NCBI RefSeq assembly: GCF_021129235.1
Contig: NZ_JAJOMA010000004.1
Span: 248,001 to 312,000 of the forward strand
DNA from: Kineosporia mesophila
GTDB lineage: Bacteria > Actinomycetota > Actinomycetes > Actinomycetales > Kineosporiaceae
Direction of reading: 5' to 3'
DNA: 64,000 nt
Part shown: positions 11,264 through 21,651 of the stretch, piece by piece
How the letters are laid out: the number at the start of each line of letters is the position of its first letter
Numbering within the stretch: the stretch's first letter is position 1
Translations under genes and position numbers: made by a program
Notes under the pieces: model-generated
What the model was told of the DNA's origin: nothing
Database searches by the model: none
Seen by the model: only the letters and a program-made list of their open reading frames with translations

Positions 11264-11653
11264 CTAGAGGACCAGCCCGGCCTCACGGGCGCCGTCCGCA
11301 ATTGCGGCGACACGACCGTGATACCTGTTGCCACCGCGGTCGAAGACCACAGCGGTGACACCGGCGGCCTTGGCGCGCTCGCCGAGCAGCTCGCCGACAC
11401 GGCGGGCCTTGGCGGTCTTGTCGCCGTCCAGGCCCCGCAGGTCCGCCTCCATGGTGGAGGCCGACGCCAGGGTCTTGCCCTGCGTGTCGTCCACGACCTG
11501 CACGAAAACGTGACGGGCGGAACGGTTCACGACCAGGCGCGGGCGCTCCGTGGAGCCCCGCAGCTGCTTGCGCACTCGCAGGTGGCGACGGGTACGGGAG
11601 GCCTGCTTGTTGCGGACCGAGCCACCGCCGCTGCGCTTGACACCGATAGCCAT
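11264..11653 (-). CDS. rplR: 50S ribosomal protein L18
   Basis: L18 (129 residues) carries 5S rRNA into the large subunit. [20 protein letters not shown] begins the basic rRNA-binding region, [13 protein letters not shown] follows, and [20 protein letters not shown] is the usual C-terminus. Its ATG overlaps the rplF stop as TAATG. It precedes rpsE by 47 bases. Confidence 0.96.
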   Translation of the reverse strand: MAIGVKRSGGGSVRNKQASRTRRHLRVRKQLRGSTERPRLVVNRSARHVFVQVVDDTQGKTLASASTMEADLRGLDGDKTAKARRVGELLGERAKAAGVTAVVFDRGGNRYHGRVAAIADGAREAGLVL

Positions 11654-12195
11654 TACTTCTTACCCGCCTTTCCGACCTTGCGCTTGATCACTTCGTCGGC
11701 GTAGCGGACGCCCTTGCCCTTGTAGGGGTCGGGCTTACGCAGCTTGCGCAGGTTGGCGGCAACCTCGCCGACAGCCTGCTTGTCGATGCCGGACACCGAG
11801 AACTTCGTCGGGCCCTCCACCGCGAAGGTGATGCCGGCCGGCGGCTCCACCGTGATCGAGTGGCTGTAGCCCAGCGCGAACTCCAGGTTGGAGCCCTTCG
11901 CCTGGACGCGGTAACCCGTGCCAACGATCTCAAGCTTCTTGGTGTAACCCTCGGTCACGCCGACCACCATGTTGGAGATCAGCGTGCGGGTCAGACCGTG
12001 CAGTGCGCGCGACGTACGCTCGTCGTCGGGGCGCGTGACCTTCACCGTTCCGTCGTCCTCGCGGGCGACGGTGATCGGGGCGGCAACGGTGAGGTTCAGG
12101 GTCCCCTTGGGGCCCTTAACCGACACCTGCGCGCCGTCGAGGTTCACGTCGACGCCGGCGGGAACGGTGATCGGCAGTCGTCCGATTCGGGACAT
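11653..12195 (-). CDS. rplF: 50S ribosomal protein L6
   Basis: L6 (180 residues) lies at the base of the L7/L12 stalk near the sarcin-ricin loop. Both halves of the duplicated fold are visible: [20 protein letters not shown] at the start and a C-terminal [23 protein letters not shown]. It follows rpsH by 18 bases and overlaps rplR by one base. Confidence 0.96.
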   Translation of the reverse strand: MSRIGRLPITVPAGVDVNLDGAQVSVKGPKGTLNLTVAAPITVAREDDGTVKVTRPDDERTSRALHGLTRTLISNMVVGVTEGYTKKLEIVGTGYRVQAKGSNLEFALGYSHSITVEPPAGITFAVEGPTKFSVSGIDKQAVGEVAANLRKLRKPDPYKGKGVRYADEVIKRKVGKAGKK

Positions 12196-12213
12196 GCTCT
12201 CTCTCCCTTCCCG

Positions 12214-12612
12214 TTACCAGACGTAGGCGAGGACTTCCCCACCTACGCCCTTCTGCTTGGCCTGCTTGTCGGTCATGAGCCCGGACGAGGTCGACAGGAT
12301 CGCCACGCCGAGGCCACCAAGGACCCGGGGCAGGTTCGTCGACTTCGCGTAGACCCGCAGACCGGGCTTGCTGATCCGCCGGAGACCGGCGATCGAGCGC
12401 TCCCGGTTGGGGCCGAACTTCAGCTTCACGGTGAGCGTCTTGCCCACCTCGGCGTCAGCGATCTCCCAGGAGGAGATGTAGCCCTCCGCCTTGAGGAGCT
12501 CGGCCACGTTCGCCTTCAGCTTGCTGTAAGGCATCTGAGTCTGGTCGTGGTACGCGGAGTTCGCGTTCCGTACGCGGGTCAACATGTCCGCGATCGGATC
12601 GGTCATCACCAT
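12214..12612 (-). CDS. rpsH: 30S ribosomal protein S8
   Basis: S8 (132 residues) binds the central 16S domain and often acts as repressor of the spc operon. [16 protein letters not shown] opens it, and [26 protein letters not shown] closes it. The ATG at 12612 or the ATG at 12606 could be used; homologues often begin MTMTDP, so I keep the longer. Upstream is an unusual 264-base gap before rpsN, holding a hairpin and a possible small frame that ends inside this start. Confidence 0.95.
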   Translation of the reverse strand: MVMTDPIADMLTRVRNANSAYHDQTQMPYSKLKANVAELLKAEGYISSWEIADAEVGKTLTVKLKFGPNRERSIAGLRRISKPGLRVYAKSTNLPRVLGGLGVAILSTSSGLMTDKQAKQKGVGGEVLAYVW

Positions 12613-12785
12613 TGGGCTTGTCCGCCCTTTCCCACCACGGTTTCGGCAACCTTCTCGGAGGCGTCGACCTGTGGCGTAGTTGCTGCTTCGAGAACCTCGG
12701 GCTCGAGGAACTCGGGGAGGTACTCCGGTACATCGTGCCGCAGCGTCACCAAGCCGGTCGGAAGGCTGGAGCGCAGCGAAACCAT
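12606..12785 (-). CDS. Possible 59-residue small protein between rpsN and rpsH
   Basis: The frame starts at ATG 12785 and its TGA overlaps the rpsH start region. The middle is acidic and coherent ([17 protein letters not shown]), and about three quarters of codons end in G or C, less than the neighbouring genes. No clear Shine-Dalgarno sequence precedes the ATG. It could be a leader peptide, a small actinobacterial protein, or a chance frame. I recognise no family. Confidence 0.3.
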   Translation of the reverse strand: MVSLRSSLPTGLVTLRHDVPEYLPEFLEPEVLEAATTPQVDASEKVAETVVGKGGQAQW

Positions 12786-12821
12786 GCGATTGTTGCGCAC
12801 CGTCCGACGACGGCCGGACCG

Positions 12822-12843
12822 GGGCGCCACCGAAGTGGCGCCC
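12822..12843 (-). terminator. Hairpin in the rpsN-rpsH gap
   Basis: GGGCGCCAC and GTGGCGCCC pair perfectly around a CGAA tetraloop. It lies 34 bases below the rpsN stop. No U tract follows, so it is more likely an attenuator, processing or stability element than a full terminator. Confidence 0.45.
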
Positions 12844-12876
12844 GGGGTCGGAATTGTCAGCTGTGACACGGCCGGC

Positions 12877-13062
12877 CTACCAGCTGCTCTTGGTGACGCC
12901 GGGCAGTTCGCCCCGGTGAGCCATCTCGCGCAGGCAGATCCGGCACAGGCCGAACTTGCGGTAGACAGAGTGCGGGCGGCCGCAGCGCTGGCACCGGGTG
13001 TAACCCCGGACACCGAACTTCGGCTTACGCGCCGCCTTGTTGATCAGCGCAGTCTTCGCCAC
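12877..13062 (-). CDS. rpsN: 30S ribosomal protein S14, zinc-binding type Z
   Basis: This 61-residue S14 is the short, zinc-containing kind: [20 protein letters not shown] gives the CxxC-x12-CxxC ribbon, then [18 protein letters not shown]. Actinobacteria may carry a second, longer zinc-free S14 elsewhere that is induced by zinc starvation; none is in this window. It starts one base below the rplE stop. Confidence 0.97.
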   Translation of the reverse strand: MAKTALINKAARKPKFGVRGYTRCQRCGRPHSVYRKFGLCRICLREMAHRGELPGVTKSSW

Positions 13063-13063
13063 G

Positions 13064-13636
13064 TCAGTTCTCCTTGAACGGGAAACCGAGGAGCTTCAGG
13101 AAGACTCGCCCCTCTTCGTCGTTGGTGGCCGTCGTGACGACCGTGATGTCCATACCCCGAACGCGGTCGATCCGGTCCTGGTCGATCTCGTGGAACATGG
13201 ACTGCTCGTTCAGGCCGAACGTGTAGTTGCCACGCCCGTCGAACTGCTTGCCGCTGAGTCCACGGAAGTCGCGGATACGCGGCAGGGCGATGCTGACCAG
13301 GCGGTCCAGGAACTCCCACATGCGGTCGCCGCGCAGCGTGACGTGCGCACCGATCGGCATGCCCTCACGCAGCTTGAACTGCGCGATGGACTTGCGGGCC
13401 TTGGTGACCTGGGGCTTCTGGCCGGTGATCGCGCTCAGGTCGCGCACCGCGCCGTCGATGAGCTTGGAGTCGCGGGCAGCCTCGCCCACACCCATGTTCA
13501 CGACGACCTTGACCAGACGCGGGGTCTGCATCACGTTCGGGTAGTTGAACTGCTTGCGCAGCTCCGGCGCGATCTCCGCGTCGTAGCGCGTACGCAGACG
13601 CGGCTGCACCTTGGTGCCCTCTTCGGTCACAGTCAT
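13064..13636 (-). CDS. rplE: 50S ribosomal protein L5
   Basis: L5 (190 residues from this start) binds 5S rRNA and contacts P-site t[26 protein letters not shown] and the C-terminal [17 protein letters not shown] are family hallmarks. A GTG at 13642 overlaps the rplX stop as GTGA, but AAGGA is only three bases from it and nine from the ATG at 13636, so I prefer the ATG. Both give the same core protein. Confidence 0.94.
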   Translation of the reverse strand: MTVTEEGTKVQPRLRTRYDAEIAPELRKQFNYPNVMQTPRLVKVVVNMGVGEAARDSKLIDGAVRDLSAITGQKPQVTKARKSIAQFKLREGMPIGAHVTLRGDRMWEFLDRLVSIALPRIRDFRGLSGKQFDGRGNYTFGLNEQSMFHEIDQDRIDRVRGMDITVVTTATNDEEGRVFLKLLGFPFKEN

Positions 13637-13638
13637 GG

Positions 13639-14004
13639 TCACAGATCCTTACCGGAACGCTTGGCGTAGCGAACCCGCACCGTCTTGGTCTTGCCGTCGC
13701 GCTCGACGGTCTCGACCCGGGTGCCGACGCGGGTGGCCTTCTTGGTCTCGGGGTCGACCAGCATCAGGTTGCTGATGTGGATCGCCGCCTCCTGAGTGAT
13801 GATCCCGCCGGTCTGCGAACCCCGGCTGGACTGTCCCTCCTTGGTGTGGCGCTTGACCCGGTTGAGGCCCTCGACCAGGACCCGCTGGGTCTCCGTGTTC
13901 ACGGAGATCACCTTGCCGGTCTTGTTCCGGTCGCCGCCGTTCTTCTGGCTACGACCAGTGATCAGCTGGACGGTGTCGCCCTTCTTGATCCTCATCTTCG
14001 CCAT
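13639..14004 (-). CDS. rplX: 50S ribosomal protein L24
   Basis: L24 (121 residues) is an assembly initiator of the large subunit. [17 protein letters not shown] forms the KOW element, and [23 protein letters not shown] and [18 protein letters not shown] follow. It lies one base below rplN, and its stop overlaps the start region of rplE. Confidence 0.96.
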   Translation of the reverse strand: MAKMRIKKGDTVQLITGRSQKNGGDRNKTGKVISVNTETQRVLVEGLNRVKRHTKEGQSSRGSQTGGIITQEAAIHISNLMLVDPETKKATRVGTRVETVERDGKTKTVRVRYAKRSGKDL

Positions 14005-14005
14005 C

Positions 14006-14374
14006 TCAGAGCACCTCCGGTGCCAGCGAAATGATCTTCATGAACTTCTTGTCGCGCAGCTCACGGCCGACCGGCCCGAAGATACGGGTGCCACGGGGGT
14101 CGCCGTCGTTGCGCAGAATGACCGCAGCGTTCTCGTCGAAGCGGATGTACGAGCCGTCCGGCCGGCGGCGCTCCTTGACGGTGCGCACGATGACAGCCTT
14201 GACGACGTCGCCCTTCTTGACGTTGCCGCCGGGGATGGCGTCCTTGACGGTCGCGACGATGACGTCACCGATGCCGGCGTACCGACGGCCGGAGCCGCCG
14301 AGCACGCGGATGCAGAGGATCTCCTTCGCACCGGTGTTGTCGGCGACGCGGAGCCGCGATTCCTGCTGAATCAC
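14006..14374 (-). CDS. rplN: 50S ribosomal protein L14
   Basis: L14 (122 residues) lies at the subunit interface. [21 protein letters not shown] and the C-terminal [24 protein letters not shown] are diagnostic. It begins with GTG overlapping the rpsQ stop (GTGA), so translation is coupled across the S10/spc operon boundary. Confidence 0.97.
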   Translation of the reverse strand: MIQQESRLRVADNTGAKEILCIRVLGGSGRRYAGIGDVIVATVKDAIPGGNVKKGDVVKAVIVRTVKERRRPDGSYIRFDENAAVILRNDGDPRGTRIFGPVGRELRDKKFMKIISLAPEVL

Positions 14375-14652
14375 TTGGCCTTCTCCAGAATCTCGACCAG
14401 GCGCCAGCGCTTGGTGGCCGACAGCGGACGGGTCTCCGAGATCGACACCAGATCGCCGACACCAGCGGTGTTGGCCTCGTCGTGCACCTTCACCTTGGTG
14501 GTGCGCCGGATGACCTTGCCGTAGAGCGGGTGCTTGACCCGGTCCTCGACCTCGACCACCACGGTCTTGTCCATCTTGTCGCTGACGACGTAGCCGCGGC
14601 GTCCCTTACGGTTGCCACGCACCTCAACGTCAGCCTGGGTGTTCTCACTCAT
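14371..14652 (-). CDS. rpsQ: 30S ribosomal protein S17
   Basis: S17 (93 residues) is an OB-fold primary 16S-binding protein. [20 protein letters not shown] and [21 protein letters not shown] match the family. The first 15 residues are a loose acidic tail. It starts two bases below the rpmC stop and overlaps rplN by four bases. Confidence 0.96.
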   Translation of the reverse strand: MSENTQADVEVRGNRKGRRGYVVSDKMDKTVVVEVEDRVKHPLYGKVIRRTTKVKVHDEANTAGVGDLVSISETRPLSATKRWRLVEILEKAK

Positions 14653-14654
14653 GC

Positions 14655-14888
14655 TCAGGCCTCCGGGGTGACGGTGATACCGAGCTCGCGCTCGCGCATC
14701 ACCGTGTAGATGCGGGCGATGTCCCGCTTGACAGCACGCAGCCGCATGTTGTTTTCCAGCTGGCCGGTCGCGGACTGGAAGCGAAGGTTGAAAAGCTCTT
14801 CCTTCGCCTTCTTCAGCTCCTCGGCCAAGCGCTCCTGGTCGAAACCGCGCAGGTTAACCGGGTTCAGATCCTTGGAACCGACGGCCAT
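14655..14888 (-). CDS. rpmC: 50S ribosomal protein L29
   Basis: L29 (77 residues) is a helical hairpin near the tunnel exit, where SRP and trigger factor dock. [20 protein letters not shown] and [19 protein letters not shown] form the two helices. Its start overlaps the rplP stop by one base. Confidence 0.95.
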   Translation of the reverse strand: MAVGSKDLNPVNLRGFDQERLAEELKKAKEELFNLRFQSATGQLENNMRLRAVKRDIARIYTVMRERELGITVTPEA

Positions 14889-15307
14889 CAGCTTTCACCG
14901 CCTTCGCGCCGGACGATCCGGCACTTCATCGGCAGCTTGTGGATCGCCCGGGTGAGGGCTTCCTTCGCCACCTTTTCAGTCGGGAACGAGAGTTCGAACA
15001 TCACGCGACCAGGCTTGACGTTCGCGACCCACCACTCCGGGGAACCCTTACCGGAACCCATGCGGGTCTCGGCGGGCTTCTTGGTCAGCGGGCGGTCCGG
15101 GTAGATGTTGATCCAGACCTTGCCGCCACGACGGATGTGACGGGTGATCGCGATACGCGCCGACTCGATCTGGCGGTTGGTCACGTACGCAGGCTCCAGA
15201 GCCTGGATGCCCCACTCGCCGAAGGTCACGGCGGTGCCGCCCTTCGACATGCCGGAGCGGCTGGGGTGGTGCTGCTTGCGGTACTTGACCCGACGCGGGA
15301 TCAGCAT
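14888..15307 (-). CDS. rplP: 50S ribosomal protein L16
   Basis: L16 (139 residues) positions A-site t[23 protein letters not shown] opens the protein, and the segments [20 protein letters not shown] and [20 protein letters not shown] are conserved. It lies five bases below the rpsC stop and overlaps rpmC by one base. Confidence 0.97.
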   Translation of the reverse strand: MLIPRRVKYRKQHHPSRSGMSKGGTAVTFGEWGIQALEPAYVTNRQIESARIAITRHIRRGGKVWINIYPDRPLTKKPAETRMGSGKGSPEWWVANVKPGRVMFELSFPTEKVAKEALTRAIHKLPMKCRIVRREGGES

Positions 15308-15312
15308 GGTGC

Positions 15313-16149
15313 TCAGGCCTCCGATCCGGTGGCGGCAGGCGCGTCAGCGGCCGGCGCGGAGGCGGCGGGCGCCTCCGCAGCGGGGGCGCTGTCAGCGGAC
15401 TGCTGCGGACGACGACGCTGCGGGCGAGCCGCGCGGCCACCGGGGCCACCCGGACCGTCGCGACGCGGACCACGCGCCGGGGCGGCAGCCTGCTCACGAG
15501 CGAGCTCGCGGCTGGTGATGTCGCCCTTGTAGATCCACACCTTCACGCCGATGCGACCGAAGGTGGTGCGGGCCTCGTACAGGCCGTAGTCGATGTTCGC
15601 GCGGAGCGTGTGCAGGGGCACGCGGCCCTCGCGGTAGAACTCCGAGCGGCTCATCTCGGCGCCGCCGAGACGACCCGAGCACTGCACCCGGATGCCCTTG
15701 GCACCGGCGCGGAGCGAGGACTGCATGCCCTTGCGCATCGCGCGGCGGAAAGAGACCCGGCTGGCCAGCTGCTCGGCGATGCCCTGGGCGACCAGCTGAG
15801 CGTCGACCTCGGGGTTCTTCACCTCGAGGATGTTCAGCTGAACCTGCTTGCCCGTGAGCTTCTCGAGCTCGCCACGGATCCGGTCGGCCTCGGCGCCACG
15901 GCGACCGATGACGATGCCCGGACGCGCGGTGTGGATGTCGACGCGAACCCGGTCCCGGGTGCGCTCGATCTCCACGCGGCTGATGCCGGCCCGCTCCATG
16001 CCCTTGGACATGAGCTTGCGGATCGCGACGTCTTCCTTCACGTAGTCGCGGTACCGCTGCCCACCCTTGGTGCTGTCAGCGAACCACCGGCTCTTGTGCT
16101 CGGTGGTGATGCCCAGGCGGAACCCGTGCGGGTTGACCTTCTGGCCCAC
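15313..16149 (-). CDS. rpsC: 30S ribosomal protein S3 with Pro/Ala-rich tail
   Basis: S3 lines the mRNA entry channel. It starts with GTG ([14 protein letters not shown]) overlapping the rplV stop as TAGTG. The KH domain motif [18 protein letters not shown] lies near residue 75 and the C-terminal domain ends in VWIYKGDI. After about residue 215 a 60-residue Arg/Pro then Ala/Ser/Glu tail follows, making 278 residues against 233 in E. coli. Confidence 0.96.
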   Translation of the reverse strand: MGQKVNPHGFRLGITTEHKSRWFADSTKGGQRYRDYVKEDVAIRKLMSKGMERAGISRVEIERTRDRVRVDIHTARPGIVIGRRGAEADRIRGELEKLTGKQVQLNILEVKNPEVDAQLVAQGIAEQLASRVSFRRAMRKGMQSSLRAGAKGIRVQCSGRLGGAEMSRSEFYREGRVPLHTLRANIDYGLYEARTTFGRIGVKVWIYKGDITSRELAREQAAAPARGPRRDGPGGPGGRAARPQRRRPQQSADSAPAAEAPAASAPAADAPAATGSEA

Positions 16150-16544
16150 TAGCGGGTCCTCCCATTCGCGGAGGCGGCCTGGGGGCCGCCCTTCTTCTCG
16201 GCCGGACCGACGACCACGGTGATGTGGGCGGTCCGCTTGCGGATCCGGTATGCCCGGCCCTGTGCCCGCGGCCGGAACCGCTTGAGCGTCGGGCCCTCGT
16301 CCACGAAAGCCTCCTGGATGACCAGGGTGCGCTCGTCGAACGCCTCGGACGCGGCAGCGGCCTTCACCCGTGCGTTCGCGATCGCGCTCTGCACGACCTT
16401 GAGCACCGGCTCGCTGGCGGCCTGCGGAGCGAACTCCAGCGTGGCGATCGCCTGCGGCGCCTGCTTCCCGCGGATGAGGTCGACGACGCGGCGGGCCTTC
16501 ATGGGCGTGACACGGACATACCGCGCCTGCGCCTTGGCTTCCAT
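16149..16544 (-). CDS. rplV: 50S ribosomal protein L22
   Basis: L22 (131 residues) extends a loop into the exit tunnel. [20 protein letters not shown] and [21 protein letters not shown] are diagnostic. The loop shows no obvious macrolide-resistance insertion, though I cannot judge single residues with confidence. It overlaps rpsC by one base and lies 47 bases below rpsS. Confidence 0.96.
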   Translation of the reverse strand: MEAKAQARYVRVTPMKARRVVDLIRGKQAPQAIATLEFAPQAASEPVLKVVQSAIANARVKAAAASEAFDERTLVIQEAFVDEGPTLKRFRPRAQGRAYRIRKRTAHITVVVGPAEKKGGPQAASANGRTR

Positions 16545-16591
16545 CGCTACTTCCTACCTTCTGTCGCTTCTGACTGCTTGGGTGGGCGCGA

Positions 16592-16873
16592 TCAGCGCCG
16601 GCGACCCTTGCGGTCGTCCTTCTCGTGTCCGCGGAACGTGCGGGTGGGGGCGAACTCGCCCAGCTTGTGACCGATCATCGACTCGGTGACGAACACCGGG
16701 ACGTGCTTGCGGCCGTCGTGCACGGCGATCGTGTGACCGAGCATGTCGGGCACGATCATCGAGCGCCGGGACCAGGTCCGGATGACTGTCTTGGTCCCCT
16801 TCTCGTTCTGAACGTCCACCTTTTTCTGCAGGTGGTCGTCGACGAAGGGACCCTTCTTCAGACTGCGAGGCAT
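16592..16873 (-). CDS. rpsS: 30S ribosomal protein S19
   Basis: S19 (93 residues) is in the small-subunit head next to S13. [19 protein letters not shown] and the motif [20 protein letters not shown] are diagnostic, ending [19 protein letters not shown]. It lies 16 bases below rplB. Confidence 0.97.
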   Translation of the reverse strand: MPRSLKKGPFVDDHLQKKVDVQNEKGTKTVIRTWSRRSMIVPDMLGHTIAVHDGRKHVPVFVTESMIGHKLGEFAPTRTFRGHEKDDRKGRRR

Positions 16874-16889
16874 TCTCGAAAGGCTCCTA

Positions 16890-17726
16890 TCAGCGCTTCT
16901 TGCCGGAACGGCGGCGGCGAACGATCATCTTGTCGCTCTCCTTGTTGGGGCGACGCGTGCGTCCCTCGGCCTGGCCCCAGGGGCTGACCGGGTGACGACC
17001 ACCAGAGGTCTTACCCTCACCACCACCGTGCGGGTGGTCGATCGGGTTCATGGCCACACCGCGCACCGTCGGGCGCTTGCCCTTCCAGCGCATGCGGCCG
17101 GCCTTGCCCCAGTTGATGTTCGACTGCTCGGCGTTGCCGACCTCGCCGACCGTCGCGCGGCAGCGCACGTCGACGTTCCGGATCTCGCCGGACGGCAGAC
17201 GAAGCTGAGCGAAGCGGCCCTCACGGGCGACCAGCTGGACCGAGGATCCGGCCGAGCGGGCGATCTTGGCCCCGCCGCCCGGACGCAGCTCGATCGCGTG
17301 AACGACCGTACCGACGGGGATGTTGCGCAGCTCGAGGCTGTTACCCGGCTTGATGTCGGCCGTGGGGCCGTTCTCGATCCGGTCGCCCTGCTTGAGCTTG
17401 GTCGGCGCGACGATGTAACGCTTTTCGCCGTCCGCGTAGTGCAGCAGCGCGATACGCGCCGTGCGGTTGGGGTCGTACTCGATGTGAGCGACCGTGGCCG
17501 GAATGCCGTCCTTGTCGTGACGACGGAAGTCGATCACCCGGTAGGCGCGCTTGTGACCGCCGCCCTTGTGCCGGGTGGTGATCCGGCCGGTGTTGTTCCG
17601 GCCGCCGCTCTTGGTCAGCGGGCGCACCAGGGACTTCTCCGGCTCCGACCGGGTGATCTCCACGAAGTCGGCGACGGACGAACCACGGCGGCCCGGCGTC
17701 GTCGGCTTGTACTTGCGGATTCCCAT
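16890..17726 (-). CDS. rplB: 50S ribosomal protein L2
   Basis: L2 (278 residues) is needed for subunit joining and peptidyl-transferase activity. [20 protein letters not shown] opens it, [20 protein letters not shown] follows, and [20 protein letters not shown] near the C-terminus holds the conserved His close to the catalytic centre. It is in the S10 operon between rplW and rpsS. Confidence 0.97.
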   Translation of the reverse strand: MGIRKYKPTTPGRRGSSVADFVEITRSEPEKSLVRPLTKSGGRNNTGRITTRHKGGGHKRAYRVIDFRRHDKDGIPATVAHIEYDPNRTARIALLHYADGEKRYIVAPTKLKQGDRIENGPTADIKPGNSLELRNIPVGTVVHAIELRPGGGAKIARSAGSSVQLVAREGRFAQLRLPSGEIRNVDVRCRATVGEVGNAEQSNINWGKAGRMRWKGKRPTVRGVAMNPIDHPHGGGEGKTSGGRHPVSPWGQAEGRTRRPNKESDKMIVRRRRSGKKR

Positions 17727-17815
17727 GTGAGTCAGTCCTCTTGCTGTTTCTCGGATGTCGGTCTTCGGACGCCCTCAATCCAGCGACGGAATCGCCGGAT
17801 AGGAACGTACGGGCG

Positions 17816-18127
17816 TCAGGAGACCGGCCCGCCGAAGATGTCGATGGTGCCTTCGCTCAGCGTGATGATGGCGCGCTTGGTGTCCTTGCGCTTGCCCAGG
17901 CCGTTCCGCGTGCGGCGGGTCTTACCCTGCCGGTTCGCGGTGTTGACGGCCGAGACCTTGACCCCGAAGACCGTCTCGACCGCAATCTTGATCTCGGTCT
18001 TGTTGGCCCGCGGGTCCACCAGGAAGGTGTACTTGCCCTCGTCGAGGAGGCTGTAGCTCTTCTCCGAGACAACCGGCGCCAGCAGGATGTCGCGCGGGTC
18101 CTTGTGGACGCTTCCGATGCTGCTCAC
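17816..18127 (-). CDS. rplW: 50S ribosomal protein L23
   Basis: L23 (103 residues) is the main dock for trigger factor and SRP at the tunnel exit. [20 protein letters not shown] is the family signature. I use GTG 18127, which overlaps the rplD stop as GTGA; a frame opening 31 codons earlier lies inside rplD and is not coding. Confidence 0.95.
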   Translation of the reverse strand: MSSIGSVHKDPRDILLAPVVSEKSYSLLDEGKYTFLVDPRANKTEIKIAVETVFGVKVSAVNTANRQGKTRRTRNGLGKRKDTKRAIITLSEGTIDIFGGPVS

Positions 18128-18804
18128 TTGGCAGCCTCCTTCGCGGTGACCTTGGTGACGACCGGGCTCTCGAGGAACGAGTCCAGCGCGGCCTTGGTGA
18201 ACACCACGTCGTCGGCGCACAGCACGTCGTAGGCGTTCAGCTGGTCGAAGGGCAGCACGTGGATGCCGTCCAGGTTGGACAGGCTCCGCTGGCCGACCTC
18301 GTCCGTGCGGGTCACGACGACCAGCAGGTTCTCCCGCTCGGTCAGGCCGGCAAGGGCCTTGCGCACCGCCTTGGTGGACGGGGCGTCGCCCTTCACGAGC
18401 TCGGAGAGCACGTGAACGCGACCGTGACGGTTGCGGTCCGAGAGGGATCCCCGCAGCGCGGCGGCGATCATCTTCTTCGGGGTCCGCTGCGAGTAGTCCC
18501 GCGGGTGCGGTCCGTGAACCACGCCACCGCCGGCGAACTGAGGAGCGCGGGTCGAGCCCTGACGGGCGCGGCCGGTGCCCTTCTGGCGGTACGGCTTACG
18601 GCCGCCACCGCGAACTTCGCCACGGGTCTTCGTGTCGTGCGTGCCCTGGCGGGCCGCGGCCAGCTGGGCCACGACGACCTGGTGGATCAGGGGCACGTTG
18701 GTCTGGACGTCGAAGATGGCGGCGGGGAGGTCGACGGTGCCGACCTTCTCACCCGTGCCGTCGACGACGTTCAGGCTCAGGTTGGTGGTGGTTTCGGTGG
18801 CCAT
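18124..18804 (-). CDS. rplD: 50S ribosomal protein L4
   Basis: L4 (226 residues) has a globular domain and a long basic loop lining the exit tunnel, seen here as [20 protein letters not shown] followed by [21 protein letters not shown]. The start ATG at 18804 ([10 protein letters not shown]) lies four bases below the rplC stop. An upstream ATG inside rplC is rejected. In some bacteria L4 controls its own operon; I cannot show this here. Confidence 0.95.
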   Translation of the reverse strand: MATETTTNLSLNVVDGTGEKVGTVDLPAAIFDVQTNVPLIHQVVVAQLAAARQGTHDTKTRGEVRGGGRKPYRQKGTGRARQGSTRAPQFAGGGVVHGPHPRDYSQRTPKKMIAAALRGSLSDRNRHGRVHVLSELVKGDAPSTKAVRKALAGLTERENLLVVVTRTDEVGQRSLSNLDGIHVLPFDQLNAYDVLCADDVVFTKAALDSFLESPVVTKVTAKEAAK

Positions 18805-18808
18805 CGTT

Positions 18809-19480
18809 TCAGCCCTTCTTCGCCGCGGTGCGAACCAGGACGATGCCGCCGCGCGGCCCCGGGACGGCACCCTTGATCAGGAGCAGACCGCGCTCGGCGT
18901 CGACGGCGTACACGCTGAGGTTCTGCGTGGTCTGCCGCTCGCCACCCATACGGCCGGCCATCCGCATGCCCTTGAACACGCGACCCGGGGTGGCGCAACC
19001 GCCGATGGAACCCGGGGAACGGTGCTTGCGCTGCGTGCCGTGCGAGGCGCCGAGGCCCTTGAAGCCGTGACGCTTCATGACACCGGCGTGGCCCTTGCCC
19101 TTGGTGGTACCGGAGACGTCGACCACCTGGCCGGCCTCGAAGGTCTCCACGGTGAGCTCCTGGCCCAGGCTGTACTCGGCGGCGTTGGCCGTGCGCAGCT
19201 CGAGCACGTGACGGCGCGGCGTGACGCCGGCCTTCTCGAAGTGCCCGGCCAGCGGCTTGGTCACCTTGCGGGGGTCGATCGCGCCGTACGCGATCTGAAC
19301 CGCCGGGTAACCGTCGCCCTCAGCGTTGCGCACCTGCGTGACGACGCACGGACCGACCTGGATGACGGTGACCGGGACGAGCCGGTTGTTCGCGTCCCAG
19401 ACCTGGGTCATCCCGAGCTTCTCGCCGAGCAAGCCCTTGACGGTGGTCACCGTCGGCTTACTGATCGTCTTCAGAGTCAT
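18809..19480 (-). CDS. rplC: 50S ribosomal protein L3
   Basis: L3 (223 residues) reaches the peptidyl-transferase centre. [20 protein letters not shown] near the N-terminus and [20 protein letters not shown] with [13 protein letters not shown] are characteristic. It follows rpsJ by 14 bases in the S10 operon. Confidence 0.97.
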   Translation of the reverse strand: MTLKTISKPTVTTVKGLLGEKLGMTQVWDANNRLVPVTVIQVGPCVVTQVRNAEGDGYPAVQIAYGAIDPRKVTKPLAGHFEKAGVTPRRHVLELRTANAAEYSLGQELTVETFEAGQVVDVSGTTKGKGHAGVMKRHGFKGLGASHGTQRKHRSPGSIGGCATPGRVFKGMRMAGRMGGERQTTQNLSVYAVDAERGLLLIKGAVPGPRGGIVLVRTAAKKG

Positions 19481-19494
19481 GAGATGAGGTCCTT

Positions 19495-19803
19495 CTAGAG
19501 CTTGATCTCGATGTCCACGCCGGCGGGCAGGTCAAGCCGCATCAGCGAGTCCACCGTCTTCGGCGTCGGGTTGATGATGTCGATCAACCGCTTGTGCGTG
19601 CGCATCTCGAAGTGCTCGCGGCTGTCCTTGTACTTGTGCGGCGAACGGATGACGCAGAACACGTTCTTTTCCGTCGGCAGTGGCACCGGCCCCGCGACCG
19701 TCGCGCCCGTCCGAACGACCGTGTCGACGATCTTGCGGGCCGAGCTGTCGATGACCTCGTGGTCGTAGGCCTTCAGCCGGATGCGGATCTTTTGTCCCGC
19801 CAT
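19495..19803 (-). CDS. rpsJ: 30S ribosomal protein S10
   Basis: S10 (102 residues) works in the 30S head and, as NusE, in antitermination with Nus[21 protein letters not shown] and [20 protein letters not shown] are diagnostic. The ATG at 19803 gives the standard length; an open extension upstream lacks similarity. It heads the S10 operon after a 588-base non-coding region. Confidence 0.97.
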   Translation of the reverse strand: MAGQKIRIRLKAYDHEVIDSSARKIVDTVVRTGATVAGPVPLPTEKNVFCVIRSPHKYKDSREHFEMRTHKRLIDIINPTPKTVDSLMRLDLPAGVDIEIKL

Positions 19804-20008
19804 GGCGTCGTTGCGCTCTCTTTCGCTTGGTCGACAGGCGTTCGGCGAGTGGTGCTGCCGATCGGCGCTGTCTGTGGTCCACCCGGGCCGTGGTGTGCGG
19901 TCCGGGCCTCGCATTCACAAGGAATGCAGTGCAACTGCTGTCTTACTGGCGTTTCACGTCTTCTGCGACGCTCACACCCCTACTTCGGTCGGGCTGGCGA
20001 ACACCGAC

Positions 20009-20029
20009 CCCCGAGGTCGGGCGTGTCGC
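20009..20029 (-). promoter_or_regulatory. Ribosomal-leader motif, copy B (upstream of rpsJ)
   Basis: All 21 bases are identical to the copy upstream of rpsM. It lies 206 bases before the rpsJ start, inside what should be the 5' leader of the S10 operon. Confidence 0.6.
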
Positions 20030-20168
20030 GTTCGCGGCCCAGAATCGCCCTACGCTTTCAACGAGGACCAGGGTCTGGGCCGATGGTGCATTGGTGGCTG
20101 CCCGGTGCCGGTCGTTCCGGGCCCCCGAAGGGGCACGACGGACGCGACGGTGCGCGAGCAACCTGTCC

Positions 20169-20199
20169 AGTGTGCCAGACGTAACCCGCCATTGACCAA
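20169..20199 (-). promoter_or_regulatory. Candidate S10 operon promoter
   Basis: The minus strand has TTGGTC (20194-20199) and CACACT (20169-20174) separated by 19 bases. Position fits a promoter between the tuf terminator and rpsJ, but both boxes and the spacing are imperfect. Confidence 0.35.
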
Positions 20200-20350
20200 T
20201 CGCAGTCCTGGCGGTAAACGGAAAACCGCCCGCCTGAACCCGTGATCCCTTGCCGCTCCCCCGCTTTCGCTCTTCGCGAGTTCGGGTGACCGGAGCTGGA
20301 AGAGACGCCCGGCACGAAGGCGCAGACGGCGTTACGGGTCCAGACGCACG

Positions 20351-20385
20351 CCAGCGGCGGCAGCCTGAGAGGCTGCCGCCGCTGG
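20351..20385 (-). terminator. tuf: tuf terminator
   Basis: CCAGCGGCGGCAGCC and GGCTGCCGCCGCTGG form a perfect 15-bp stem around TGAGA. It begins seven bases below the tuf stop. There is no U run, as is common for GC-rich actinobacterial terminators. Confidence 0.85.
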
Positions 20386-20391
20386 TGGGTA

Positions 20392-21588
<1,197 letters not shown>

Positions 21589-21651
21589 GGGGTCCTCCTG
21601 TCGGACGGGTTGTTATCTGTACTTGGTTCGACGGGAATGCTGGTGGCGCGA

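Larger units (their letters stand above)
19804..20391 (-). other. 588-base tuf-rpsJ intergenic region
   Basis: No gene is supported here. From the tuf side it holds the tuf terminator (20351-20385), a weak promoter candidate (20169-20199) and the leader motif (20009-20029). A small stem GCATTC-acaag-GAATGC at 19911-19927 lies closer to rpsJ. If the promoter is right, the rpsJ leader would be about 360 bases, long enough for regulated RNA structure. Confidence 0.6.
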
